A stretch of DNA of 14,692 nucleotides from Treponema sp. (GTDB taxonomy: Bacteria; Spirochaetota; Spirochaetia; Treponematales; Breznakiellaceae). Under the pieces are notes generated by a model. It was not told the DNA's origin, searched no databases, and worked only from the letters and a program-made list of their open reading frames with translations. Each line of letters starts with the position of its first letter. The first letter of the stretch is position 1. Of the stretch, positions 1 to 6,620 are shown in pieces. The position numbers and the translations under genes are program-made. The stretch spans positions 1-14,692 of the forward strand of contig JAISGE010000188.1 of the NCBI GenBank assembly GCA_031263265.1, given 5' to 3'.

Positions 1-2
1 GT

Positions 3-2564
3 TTTCCCTCCCTTTGTTTTGCCATTGCTACCGGGGTCGGCAAGACCCGGCTCATGGGGGCCTTTATCAGCTATCTCCATCTGGCCAAGGGGATAAACAA
101 CTTCTTTGTCCTTGCCCCGAACCTCACCATTTATAAAAAGCTCATCGACGATTTTACCCCCAATACCCCGAAATATGTGTTTAAGGGAATCGCCGAATTC
201 GCCCTAACCCCACCGCTTATTATTACCGGGGATAATTACGAGTCCGGCATCAACGTTCACGCGGGGCAGACCGATTTTTTCGGTGGAATCCGTATCAATA
301 TTTTTAATATTTCTAAAATCAACTCGGAAGTTCGCGGCGAAAAAGCGCCCCGCATTAAACGGCTTTCCGAATACATCGGGCAAAGCTATTTTGACTATCT
401 GGCCAGTTTGCCGGATCTCGTCCTCCTGATGGACGAGTCCCACCGTTACCGCGCTTCCGCCGGCTTAAAGGCGATCAACGAACTGAATCCTATCCTGGGG
501 CTTGAACTAACCGCCACCCCGTTTGTGGAATCTTCGCCTTCCAACAGAAGCGGTAAAGGCCCGGTATTTTTCAAAAACATTATTTACGACTACCCGCTCT
601 CAAAAGCAATGGAAGACGGCTATGTTAAAGAACCGGCGGTCGTAACCCAAAAGAATTTTGACCCTTCCCAATTCAGCTCCGAACAGTTGGAGCGGATTAA
701 ACTCGAAGACGGAATCCGTGTCCACGAAGCGACAAAGGTTGAGCTTGAAACCTATGCCCGCCAGAATGGGAAGGAAATGGTCAAACCCTTTGTGCTGGTT
801 ATTGCCAGGGATACTACCCACGCCGCGGCGTTGAGGAAGCTGATGGAATCCGATGGTTTTTTCAACGGCAATTATAAAGGAAAGGTCATTCAGGTGGATT
901 CAAGCCAGAGCGGGGAGGAAAAAGAAGAAAATGTGGAGCGCCTCCTTGCGGTTGAAAAGAACGATGAACCTACCGAGATCGTGGTCCACGTCAATATGCT
1001 TAAAGAAGGCTGGGACGTTACCAACCTGTATACGATCATTCCGCTGCGGGCCGCAAACGCTCGTACCCTGGTGGAACAGTCCATAGGCCGAGGACTTCGC
1101 CTGCCCTATGGTAAACGCTGCTCCCCGCCAGGAGCATCCGATGTCTCTACAGTAGATCGCCTCAATATCATAGCCCATGATAAATTCCAGGAAATAGTTG
1201 ATGAGGCCAACCGCCCAGATTCGGCGCTTCGTATCCGAGAGATATATATTGACAAGAAAAAGGATTTTCAAAAAACAAAAACCCTGGTAGTATCCTCAAA
1301 TTTTTCCGGTAAAATACGGCCAACTGCTTCTCTTTCCGGTAAGGCTATGACCGATACGGTTACGCCTCTATTTACCCAACCGGAAGAACAGCAATTCGCC
1401 CAAGCTGTAATAACGGTGATACAGAACCACGAAAACGCTCCCTCATCGGAATATTTGCTAAAAAATGATGTCATTGATATGCTGGTTTCCGAGGCAAGCG
1501 CCATTTATGCCTCCGAAGATGATTATTTACCAGGTGTCAAAGCAAAAATAGATTTCCGAAAGATAACCGAAGAAATAACCCACCACTTGGTTGATGGAAC
1601 TATTGATATTCCCCGTACCGTGATTGTTCCCAAAGGGGATACGAATATCGGTTACAACGCTTTTACGCTTCAATGTGATTCCATCAGGTACCAGCCTGTC
1701 AGCCGGGACCTGCTTATCCGGCACCTCAGAACTAACGCCCAGCAAACCCTTTCATCATTACAAGAAGCGGCGTCCGATGAACAACTGGAAGATTATCTAG
1801 TCCGGGGGCTTATTGATTTTGAGGATATTTCCTATGATGAACACAGTGATGTATTGTACGATCTAAGTACACAATTACTAACCCATCTTAACACCTACTT
1901 AAAAACCGATGAAGATGTCCGTAATGTGGTGCTGTATCACCAAAAACAACTGGTTGCTTTTATTCATGATCAAATGCTGGAACATCAAACCGGGATCGCC
2001 TCTCATTTTGAAGTAAGCATAAGCAAGGGATTTACCGCCCTAAAGGACATCGCCTTTACCGTGGATGAAGGCGTTAAACCGGTTAATTTTCGCCAACCTG
2101 TTTCTGATAAGTCCAGGATTGGTAGGATGCTATTCAACGGATTCTCAAAGTGCCTCTATCCTTTTGTGAAATTCGATTCTGATACGGAGCGCCGGTTTTC
2201 TGTTATATTGGAACAGGAAAGTCTTAAATGGTTTAAACCCGCCAAAGGCCAATTTCAGATTTATTATCAAATGGGTAATGAAAATCCTGAATATGTTCCG
2301 GATTTTGTTGCTGAAACAGATAATGCCATCTACATGATAGAAACCAAGGCGGCGAATCAGATACATGCTGAGGAAGTACAACGCAAGAAAACAGCCGCGG
2401 AAACCTGGTGCGGCTATGCATCAACGCATAATGCCGAAAATAAAGGAAAACCCTGGAAATATCTCTTGATTTCCCATGAGTCCGTTAATGATAGTATGAC
2501 GTTAGAGTATTATGAACAGAACAACAAAGCAGGATCTCTTACAACTAAACCGGGAAAAGGCTAA
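3..2564 (+). CDS. Type III restriction enzyme Res-like helicase-nuclease (5' partial)
   Basis: Superfamily 2 helicase fused to a PD-(D/E)xK nuclease, as in the Res subunit of type III restriction-modification enzymes, which translocates on DNA with ATP and cuts. The reading frame is open to the window edge. Translating upstream of the ATG at 54 gives FAIATGVGKTRLM, so the Walker A motif (Lys codon 42-44) lies before that ATG and the true start is outside the window. Further motifs: LLMDESHRYRA (motif II), ELTATP (motif III), NMLKEGWDVTNLY and EQSIGRGLRLP (motifs V and VI). The C-terminal nuclease signature is YVPDF with Asp at 2301-2303, then IETKA with Glu at 2340-2342. About 853 residues are visible. 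No methyltransferase (Mod) gene follows; the usual order is mod then res, so it would be upstream. A stand-alone defence helicase-nuclease is the alternative. Family call is firm; the type III assignment is inferred. Confidence 0.88.
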   Translation, partial: FPSLCFAIATGVGKTRLMGAFISYLHLAKGINNFFVLAPNLTIYKKLIDDFTPNTPKYVFKGIAEFALTPPLIITGDNYESGINVHAGQTDFFGGIRINIFNISKINSEVRGEKAPRIKRLSEYIGQSYFDYLASLPDLVLLMDESHRYRASAGLKAINELNPILGLELTATPFVESSPSNRSGKGPVFFKNIIYDYPLSKAMEDGYVKEPAVVTQKNFDPSQFSSEQLERIKLEDGIRVHEATKVELETYARQNGKEMVKPFVLVIARDTTHAAALRKLMESDGFFNGNYKGKVIQVDSSQSGEEKEENVERLLAVEKNDEPTEIVVHVNMLKEGWDVTNLYTIIPLRAANARTLVEQSIGRGLRLPYGKRCSPPGASDVSTVDRLNIIAHDKFQEIVDEANRPDSALRIREIYIDKKKDFQKTKTLVVSSNFSGKIRPTASLSGKAMTDTVTPLFTQPEEQQFAQAVITVIQNHENAPSSEYLLKNDVIDMLVSEASAIYASEDDYLPGVKAKIDFRKITEEITHHLVDGTIDIPRTVIVPKGDTNIGYNAFTLQCDSIRYQPVSRDLLIRHLRTNAQQTLSSLQEAASDEQLEDYLVRGLIDFEDISYDEHSDVLYDLSTQLLTHLNTYLKTDEDVRNVVLYHQKQLVAFIHDQMLEHQTGIASHFEVSISKGFTALKDIAFTVDEGVKPVNFRQPVSDKSRIGRMLFNGFSKCLYPFVKFDSDTERRFSVILEQESLKWFKPAKGQFQIYYQMGNENPEYVPDFVAETDNAIYMIETKAANQIHAEEVQRKKTAAETWCGYASTHNAENKGKPWKYLLISHESVNDSMTLEYYEQNNKAGSLTTKPGKG

Positions 2565-2682
2565 GGTACGGGAGACCTGCGGTGAGGCGGTTTCGGCTAG
2601 GAAGATTATAAGGCAACCAGGTACCTTGTGCTTCTCGTAAAATGGGTATACGTTTCATTATAAAGAAATGAGAGGAACTCGT
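2565..2682. other. Spacer between the restriction gene and the lar unit
   Basis: This 118-bp gap separates the helicase-nuclease from DUF3842. I see no convincing intrinsic terminator and only weak promoter-like matches (TTGTGC at 2626-2631 with TATACG at 2647-2652, spacer only 15). The lar unit probably has its promoter here, but I cannot place it. Confidence 0.4.
2670..2676 (+). promoter_or_regulatory. Ribosome binding site deciding the DUF3842 start
   Basis: GAGAGGA lies 6 nt before the ATG at 2683. An in-frame ATG at 2668 overlaps this site and so is unlikely to be the start. Confidence 0.7.
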
Positions 2683-3126
2683 ATGAAATACACGGTAATT
2701 ATTGTTGATGGCATGGGCGGCGGTATCGGGGTACAGCTCATCGGGAGATTAAAGGAACTCGTTGATGATATAGAGATCGTTGCCTTGGGTACTAATGCGG
2801 TGGCCACTGAGCGGATGATGAAGGCCGGTGCACACCGGGGCGCCACCGGGGAAAACGCCATCCGAGTGTCAGTGGCTCACGGGGACTTCATTCTAGGTCC
2901 CATTGGTATTGTGATTATTAATAGTATGATGGGAGAAATTACTTCCGGTATGGCAGAAGCGATCCTTAAAGCCCCGGGACAACGAATTCTCTTGCCCCTT
3001 CAGCAGGATCACTTTTATCTTGCCGGGCTTGAACAAGTTCCCCTGGCCAAGATGACCGATAAGGCGGTGGAGATTTTTAAGGACCGATTACGTTTCATTG
3101 ACAGTTCCCGTTTAAAAGGTGTATAA
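2683..3126 (+). CDS. DUF3842 family protein
   Basis: 147-residue soluble protein of the DUF3842 family, whose biochemical function is not known to me. It opens with a beta strand and glycine-rich loop, YTVIIVDGMGGGIG, like a Rossmann nucleotide-binding turn. It then carries the family-typical segments IVALGTNAVATERMMKAGAHRGATGENAI and DFILGPIGIVIINSMMGEITSGMAEAI. There is no signal peptide or membrane segment, so it is cytoplasmic. Start 2683 is chosen because GAGAGGA at 2670-2676 is well spaced from it. The gene ends 22 bp before the preferred larE start, on the same strand, so it is probably cotranscribed with larE and larC. The glycine loop and this company suggest a role with a nucleotide or with nickel-pincer nucleotide metabolism, but that is inference from context only. 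Confidence 0.85.
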   Translation: MKYTVIIVDGMGGGIGVQLIGRLKELVDDIEIVALGTNAVATERMMKAGAHRGATGENAIRVSVAHGDFILGPIGIVIINSMMGEITSGMAEAILKAPGQRILLPLQQDHFYLAGLEQVPLAKMTDKAVEIFKDRLRFIDSSRLKGV

Positions 3127-3137
3127 ATTGGTATGTT

Positions 3138-3141
3138 GGAG
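3138..3141 (+). promoter_or_regulatory. Ribosome binding site deciding the larE start
   Basis: GGAG lies 7 nt before the ATG at 3149. An in-frame GTG at 3119 would add ten residues (YKLVCWSGF) that do not look like family sequence, and it would overlap the DUF3842 stop. Confidence 0.65.
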
Positions 3142-3148
3142 CGGTTTC

Positions 3149-4000
3149 ATGGTAGAACTCAAAAAAGAAGTAACTAGAGAAACAGAAACAAAAGAAGCAA
3201 TTATTGAAAAATACCAGCGTCTTTTACATATCCTTGCGGTTCCGGGGAAGGGGGCGGTTGCTTTCTCAGGAGGGGTGGACAGTTCCTTCCTCTGTTATGC
3301 GGCGGCAGCAGCCTTGGGCACTCAGGCAATCGCTATAACGATTGTTTCTCCTATGCTGCCGAAAAGCGAAATACAGGGAGCAGCGTTAATCGCTCAAAAA
3401 ATCGGTATTGAGCATCTGTTGATTGAGGAATCAGAGCTGGATGAAACCGTGGCGGCCAATCCCAAGGAACGCTGTTACTTTTGTAAAAAGCTTGAATTTG
3501 GGACTATGCTCGCTGCGGCACAAGCACGGGGGATCCCCATCGTATGGGACGGTTCAAACCTGGATGACTTGGGGGATTATCGTCCGGGATTAAAAGCCCT
3601 GGAAGAACTCCACATCCAAAGTCCGCTACGGGAAGCTGGACTCACCAAGGCCGATATCCGGGAATTGTCCCGGCGCTTTGATCTGCCCACCTGGGATAAA
3701 CCGGCTTTTGCGTGCCTGGCTTCCCGGATACCTTATGGGGAACGGATTGATCAAGCGAAATTAGCTAAGATTGAAAAAGCAGAGGATACCCTCAGAGCCT
3801 GGGGCTTCCGTCAGTTCCGAGTTCGCTGCCATGATCAGATTGCTCGTATTGAAGTTGCTCCAGAAGAACGCCGCCGGTTTTTTGATGAGGCGAGTTTGGA
3901 TCGGATTTCCCAGACCATCAAATCCTATGGTTTTGTATATGTGGCTTTTGAACTGGAAGGATATGCTATGGGTAATATGAACCGGGTTTTGCCAAGATGA
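3149..4000 (+). CDS. larE: LarE, pyridinium-3,5-biscarboxylate mononucleotide sulfur insertase
   Basis: LarE is a PP-loop ATP pyrophosphatase that adenylylates the two carboxylates of the NPN precursor and swaps them for thiocarboxylates. The 283-residue product has the PP-loop SGGVDSS at residues 40-46 and the family motifs DGSNLDDLGDYRPGLKA, SPLREAGLTK and KPAFACLASRIPYGERI. Cysteines sit at 109 and 112 (CYFC) and at 189 (ACLAS). Some LarE proteins, such as that of Lactobacillus plantarum, give up the sulfur of a single cysteine. A CxxC-plus-Cys set is known to bind a [4Fe-4S] cluster in the Thermotoga maritima enzyme, so this protein probably belongs to the iron-sulfur, catalytic type. The start at 3149 is supported by GGAG 7 nt upstream. 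It sits between DUF3842 (22-bp gap) and larC (22-bp gap) in one unit. Confidence 0.93.
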   Translation: MVELKKEVTRETETKEAIIEKYQRLLHILAVPGKGAVAFSGGVDSSFLCYAAAAALGTQAIAITIVSPMLPKSEIQGAALIAQKIGIEHLLIEESELDETVAANPKERCYFCKKLEFGTMLAAAQARGIPIVWDGSNLDDLGDYRPGLKALEELHIQSPLREAGLTKADIRELSRRFDLPTWDKPAFACLASRIPYGERIDQAKLAKIEKAEDTLRAWGFRQFRVRCHDQIARIEVAPEERRRFFDEASLDRISQTIKSYGFVYVAFELEGYAMGNMNRVLPR

Positions 4001-4007
4001 GAAGCCT

Positions 4008-4014
4008 GAGGAGA
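4008..4014 (+). promoter_or_regulatory. Ribosome binding site for the GTG start of larC
   Basis: GAGGAGA lies 8 nt before GTG at 4023, which supports this non-ATG start. Confidence 0.65.
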
Positions 4015-4022
4015 AGAATAGG

Positions 4023-5267
4023 GTGAAAACACTGCATTTTGATTGCTTTGCCGGTATTTCTGGAGATATGACCTTGGGCGCTTTGGTTGATCTGGGGCTT
4101 GATCCTGAGCTGCTCCGGCAGGAACTGGATAAACTTGGCATTCCAGGTTGGCAGCTACACTTTCACCGGGATCAACGGGGGGGTATCAGCGGAACTCGGG
4201 GGGTGGTTGCGTTAAGTCCCCAAGAAGAGCCGTCTTTCCATGAGGATCATCATCACGGGGAACACCACCATGAAGCACACAGGTCATGGAAGGATATCCG
4301 GCAGCTCATCGTTCATTCCCGTATCAGTGATGGGGCCAAGAAACGGGCTATGGCTATTTTTAGCCGGATAGCCGAAGCAGAGGCCCAGGTACACGGTCTT
4401 CCCGTGGACGAGGTGAGTTTTCACGAGGTCGGCGCCTTGGATTCAATTATCGACATTGTAGGCGCGGCAATTGGCTTAGATATGCTGAAACCGGATCGGA
4501 TCACCTGCGGAGAGATTGAGCTAGGGGGGGGAACGGTAACTTGCGCCCATGGGATTCTGCCGGTCCCAGCGCCTGCCACCCTGATCCTGGTGCAAGGATT
4601 GCCGGTAAAGACCGGGGGCTTTAATAAGGAAATGACCACCCCTACAGGAGCGGCGATCCTGGCGGCATCAGTGGACGAAGCCGTACAGAGCGGGTGTTTT
4701 ATCGAGATCAAGACCAGCTATGGCATCGGAACCCGGAAAATGGACAAGCCCAATGTACTGAGGCTTTCCTGGCGGGAGGAAGGGCCTTCCCAAACCGCAG
4801 CCCCGGAACCTTCCGGGGACCAGCCCTGGAAGACCGAAGAGCTTATGGTGATCGAAGCGAACATCGACGATATGTCCGGGGAAGCCCTGGGTTTTCTCAT
4901 GGAACGGCTCTTCGCAGCGGGGGCTTTGGATGTAACGTATAGTCCCTGTATGATGAAAAAATCCCGTCCAGGGACCCTGGTTTCGGTGCTCAGTTCCCTG
5001 GCAGGGCTTGATTCCCTACGTCGAACGCTGTTCCAGAGTTCGACGACCATCGGGTTCCGGGAGACCCGGGTTCGCCGGCTCTCTCTGGAACGGGCAGAAA
5101 CCCAGGAACAAGGCGCTTTTGGCGAAGTCACGCGGAAAACCGTGTTTTTTGAGGGGAAACCGCTGCGTTCCAAGATCGAATATGAAGATCGGGCTCGCAT
5201 AGCCCGGGACCAGGGCATATCCCTAGAATCTGTGGAGCGGCTTATTGAAGGCAGAGAAACCCTTTGA
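4023..5267 (+). CDS. larC: LarC, nickel-pincer cofactor cyclometallase (nickel insertion)
   Basis: LarC inserts nickel into the bis-thiocarboxylate nucleotide made by LarE, in a CTP-dependent step that completes the NPN cofactor. The 414-residue product begins HFDCFAGISGDMTLGALVDLG, the family hallmark. It has a histidine-rich stretch at residues 73-86 (HEDHHHGEHHHEAH) that likely binds or buffers nickel, then EVGALDSIIDIVGAAIGLD, LPVPAPATLIL and MTTPTGAAIL. The C-terminal half carries IEANIDDMSGEALGFLMERLFAAGALDV and TIGFRETRVRR. Start is GTG at 4023 with a strong site upstream. In L. plantarum larC is split into two frames joined by frameshifting; here it is one uninterrupted frame of full length. 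It is the last gene of the unit. No larB or larA lies in the window. Confidence 0.94.
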   Translation: MKTLHFDCFAGISGDMTLGALVDLGLDPELLRQELDKLGIPGWQLHFHRDQRGGISGTRGVVALSPQEEPSFHEDHHHGEHHHEAHRSWKDIRQLIVHSRISDGAKKRAMAIFSRIAEAEAQVHGLPVDEVSFHEVGALDSIIDIVGAAIGLDMLKPDRITCGEIELGGGTVTCAHGILPVPAPATLILVQGLPVKTGGFNKEMTTPTGAAILAASVDEAVQSGCFIEIKTSYGIGTRKMDKPNVLRLSWREEGPSQTAAPEPSGDQPWKTEELMVIEANIDDMSGEALGFLMERLFAAGALDVTYSPCMMKKSRPGTLVSVLSSLAGLDSLRRTLFQSSTTIGFRETRVRRLSLERAETQEQGAFGEVTRKTVFFEGKPLRSKIEYEDRARIARDQGISLESVERLIEGRETL

Positions 5268-5321
5268 GTATCAAGTTCCTTAAAAAGTTCTTAGGGTTAC
5301 GATATATCCCGCTTGGGGGTA

Positions 5322-5350
5322 TTGACATCTTTTTGAAAAGATGGTAATTT
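5322..5350 (+). promoter_or_regulatory. Sigma70-type promoter of the tRNA-Gln/tRNA-Glu operon
   Basis: A perfect -35 TTGACA at 5322-5327, a 17-nt spacer, and -10 TAATTT at 5345-5350. Transcription would start near 5357, about 55 nt before the first tRNA. Two inverted repeats overlap the spacer and the -10. Confidence 0.72.
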
Positions 5351-5360
5351 CTATACCATC
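5326..5360. repeat. Two overlapping inverted repeats across the tRNA promoter
   Basis: CATCTTTT (5326-5333) pairs with AAAAGATG (5336-5343) around a 2-nt centre. GATGGTA (5340-5346) pairs with TACCATC (5354-5360) around 7 nt. The two share GATG at 5340-5343, so both cannot form at once as hairpins. The second covers most of the -10 box and the predicted start site, a typical operator position. Confidence 0.5.
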
Positions 5361-5410
5361 ATTCATTGAGTAATGTTTATGGAATCATCAATTGAGTGTC
5401 GCTTGATTAT

Positions 5411-5481
5411 TCCCCGGTTGTGTAATGGTAGCACGGCAGACTCTGGATCTGCTTGTGGGGGTTCAAATCCTCCCTGGGGAA
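5411..5481 (+). tRNA. tRNA-Gln (anticodon CTG)
   Basis: A complete cloverleaf. The acceptor TCCCCGG pairs with CTGGGGA with one G-U, the D stem is GTGT/GCAC, the anticodon stem GCAGA/TCTGC closes the loop CTCTGGA (anticodon CTG at positions 34-36), and the T arm is GGGGG-TTCAAAT-CCTCC. The discriminator base is A at 5481. CCA is not encoded, so a CCA-adding enzyme must finish the 3' end. It is the first of two tRNAs behind the promoter at 5322. Confidence 0.95.
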
Positions 5482-5513
5482 AATAGGAAAAACAAGGTAA
5501 TGGTGTTTCATCT

Positions 5514-5585
5514 GGCCCCTTCGTCTATTGGTAAGGACATGAGATTCTCAATCTTAAAAGAGGGGTTCAATTCCCCTAGGGGCTA
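5514..5585 (+). tRNA. tRNA-Glu (anticodon CTC)
   Basis: A complete cloverleaf. The acceptor GGCCCCT pairs with AGGGGCT (first pair G-U). The D arm starts GTCT and ends GGAC. The anticodon stem TGAGA/TCTTA closes the loop TTCTCAA with anticodon CTC, and the T arm is AGGGG-TTCAATT-CCCCT. Discriminator A at 5585; no encoded CCA. It lies 32 bp after tRNA-Gln in the same transcript and is followed without a gap by a run of eight T. Confidence 0.95.
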
Positions 5586-5593
5586 TTTTTTTT
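5586..5593 (+). terminator. T8 tract ending the tRNA operon
   Basis: Eight T residues start at the base after the tRNA-Glu discriminator. There is no separate hairpin; the GC-rich acceptor and T stems of the tRNA itself would have to provide the stem of an intrinsic terminator. Confidence 0.55.
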
Positions 5594-5613
5594 AATCACC
5601 CTACAGATAATCC

Positions 5614-5638
5614 AAAAACTAAGAGCAGTGTTGCTCTT
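5614..5638 (-). terminator. Intrinsic terminator of the methyltransferase operon
   Basis: Read on the minus strand: AAGAGCA, loop ACAC, TGCTCTT, then AG and five T. The 7-bp stem and T tract begin about 50 nt past the methyltransferase stop. On the plus strand the stem lacks a following T tract. Confidence 0.65.
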
Positions 5639-5687
5639 CCCCTGGTTTGCTATGTATGCCTGATTCTTAAAGTACCTGGCGCTCACA

Positions 5688-6581
5688 TCATTCCCTAGAG
5701 GGAACCTGGGCTTTGAGGAGCATGACATCACCAAAACCAAAACGCTTGGCCCCTCTATCAAATACCCTTTTAAGTGATCCAGGGGCGGTTCCTGCAGCAA
5801 GACCACCCCAGGTGCAGACCTTAACTACTTCAAAGCCAGAACTGCGTAAAAGCTGGGAAAGGGTTTTAATCGAAAAGAGAAAAAGATGATCAAAAATAGC
5901 CGAACGCCACCGGTTTTTGAAAAACCATGCTTGGAAACCCCCGATGTTTGGGGTGGTAATTAAGAAGTAGCCTCCAGGAAGAAGGATACGATGTACTTCC
6001 TGGACAAACCCCCGGGGATCATTGAGATGTTCGATGAGATGGGAAGCGAGAACCACGTCAAAGGTATGGGCAGGAAAATGATTTGCCTCTAAGGGAAGTG
6101 CACGAACATCCAGGTTCCGTACTTGCCGGGCATAAGCCTGCGCTGGGGTACATATCTCCACCCCAGTGGTTTCCCAGCCTTGATTCTGCAGAGTTTCCAG
6201 CAATGCCCCGGTGGCACAGCCTACGTCCAAAATCGCGGGCCGCTTTTTGACCAGTAAGTCCTTTTCCAGGACTGCAAAACCAGCATCCCCCAAGGCCAGT
6301 TTCTGGAGTTGTAAGAACGCCGATTCATTGGCCAATTCATAGGAAAGGTAATCTGCACCGTGCCCTTCTTGGTAACGCCGAACCACTTCTACGGTAAGGG
6401 GCTGAGGATTCATCTGCACCAGGCCGCATCCGGTACAACGGACATAAGAAAAGCCTTCACAGACAAGATAGGGTCTGAAATGGTCTCCGTGGCAGAGGGT
6501 ACAGGGAATGATCCTGCTTGGTTCACCAGTAACCGGTGTTGACCATGTTTTAACCGGTACTTTGGGTATTTTTCTATTCAT
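5688..6581 (-). CDS. SAM-dependent class I methyltransferase with N-terminal two-CxxC module
   Basis: 297-residue cytoplasmic protein. The N-terminus has two CxxC pairs (CTLC at 27-30, CTGC at 49-52), which probably bind zinc. This architecture is common in methyltransferases of surface-polysaccharide and secondary-metabolite clusters. A Rossmann methyltransferase domain follows: motif I ILDVGCATG (residues 117-125) binds AdoMet, VEI is the acidic strand-2 motif, and FDVVLASHLIEHLNDP (174-189) and LLPGGYFLITTPN are motifs IV-V. The substrate cannot be read from the sequence. The start at 6581 is forced because an in-frame TAG lies two codons upstream. The ribosome site is weak (TAGG near the ATG; GGGAGGG is more than 20 nt away), so translation may depend on the gene before it. 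It is the last gene of a three-gene minus-strand operon, 39 bp after the LytM-like gene. Confidence 0.85.
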   Translation of the reverse strand: MNRKIPKVPVKTWSTPVTGEPSRIIPCTLCHGDHFRPYLVCEGFSYVRCTGCGLVQMNPQPLTVEVVRRYQEGHGADYLSYELANESAFLQLQKLALGDAGFAVLEKDLLVKKRPAILDVGCATGALLETLQNQGWETTGVEICTPAQAYARQVRNLDVRALPLEANHFPAHTFDVVLASHLIEHLNDPRGFVQEVHRILLPGGYFLITTPNIGGFQAWFFKNRWRSAIFDHLFLFSIKTLSQLLRSSGFEVVKVCTWGGLAAGTAPGSLKRVFDRGAKRFGFGDVMLLKAQVPSRE

Positions 6582-6620
6582 AGCCTAAAAGCCTAGCAAC
6601 GAACCCTCCCAAAGCCGGGC

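Noticed and set aside
4718..5218. Minus-strand reading frame of 166 codons inside larC
   Set aside because: Antisense to conserved LarC sequence; Ser/Arg-rich composition typical of a shadow frame.
5268..5325. Intrinsic terminator after larC
   Set aside because: No stem followed by a T tract is seen between the larC stop and the tRNA promoter; the CATCTTTT palindrome has no T tract after it.
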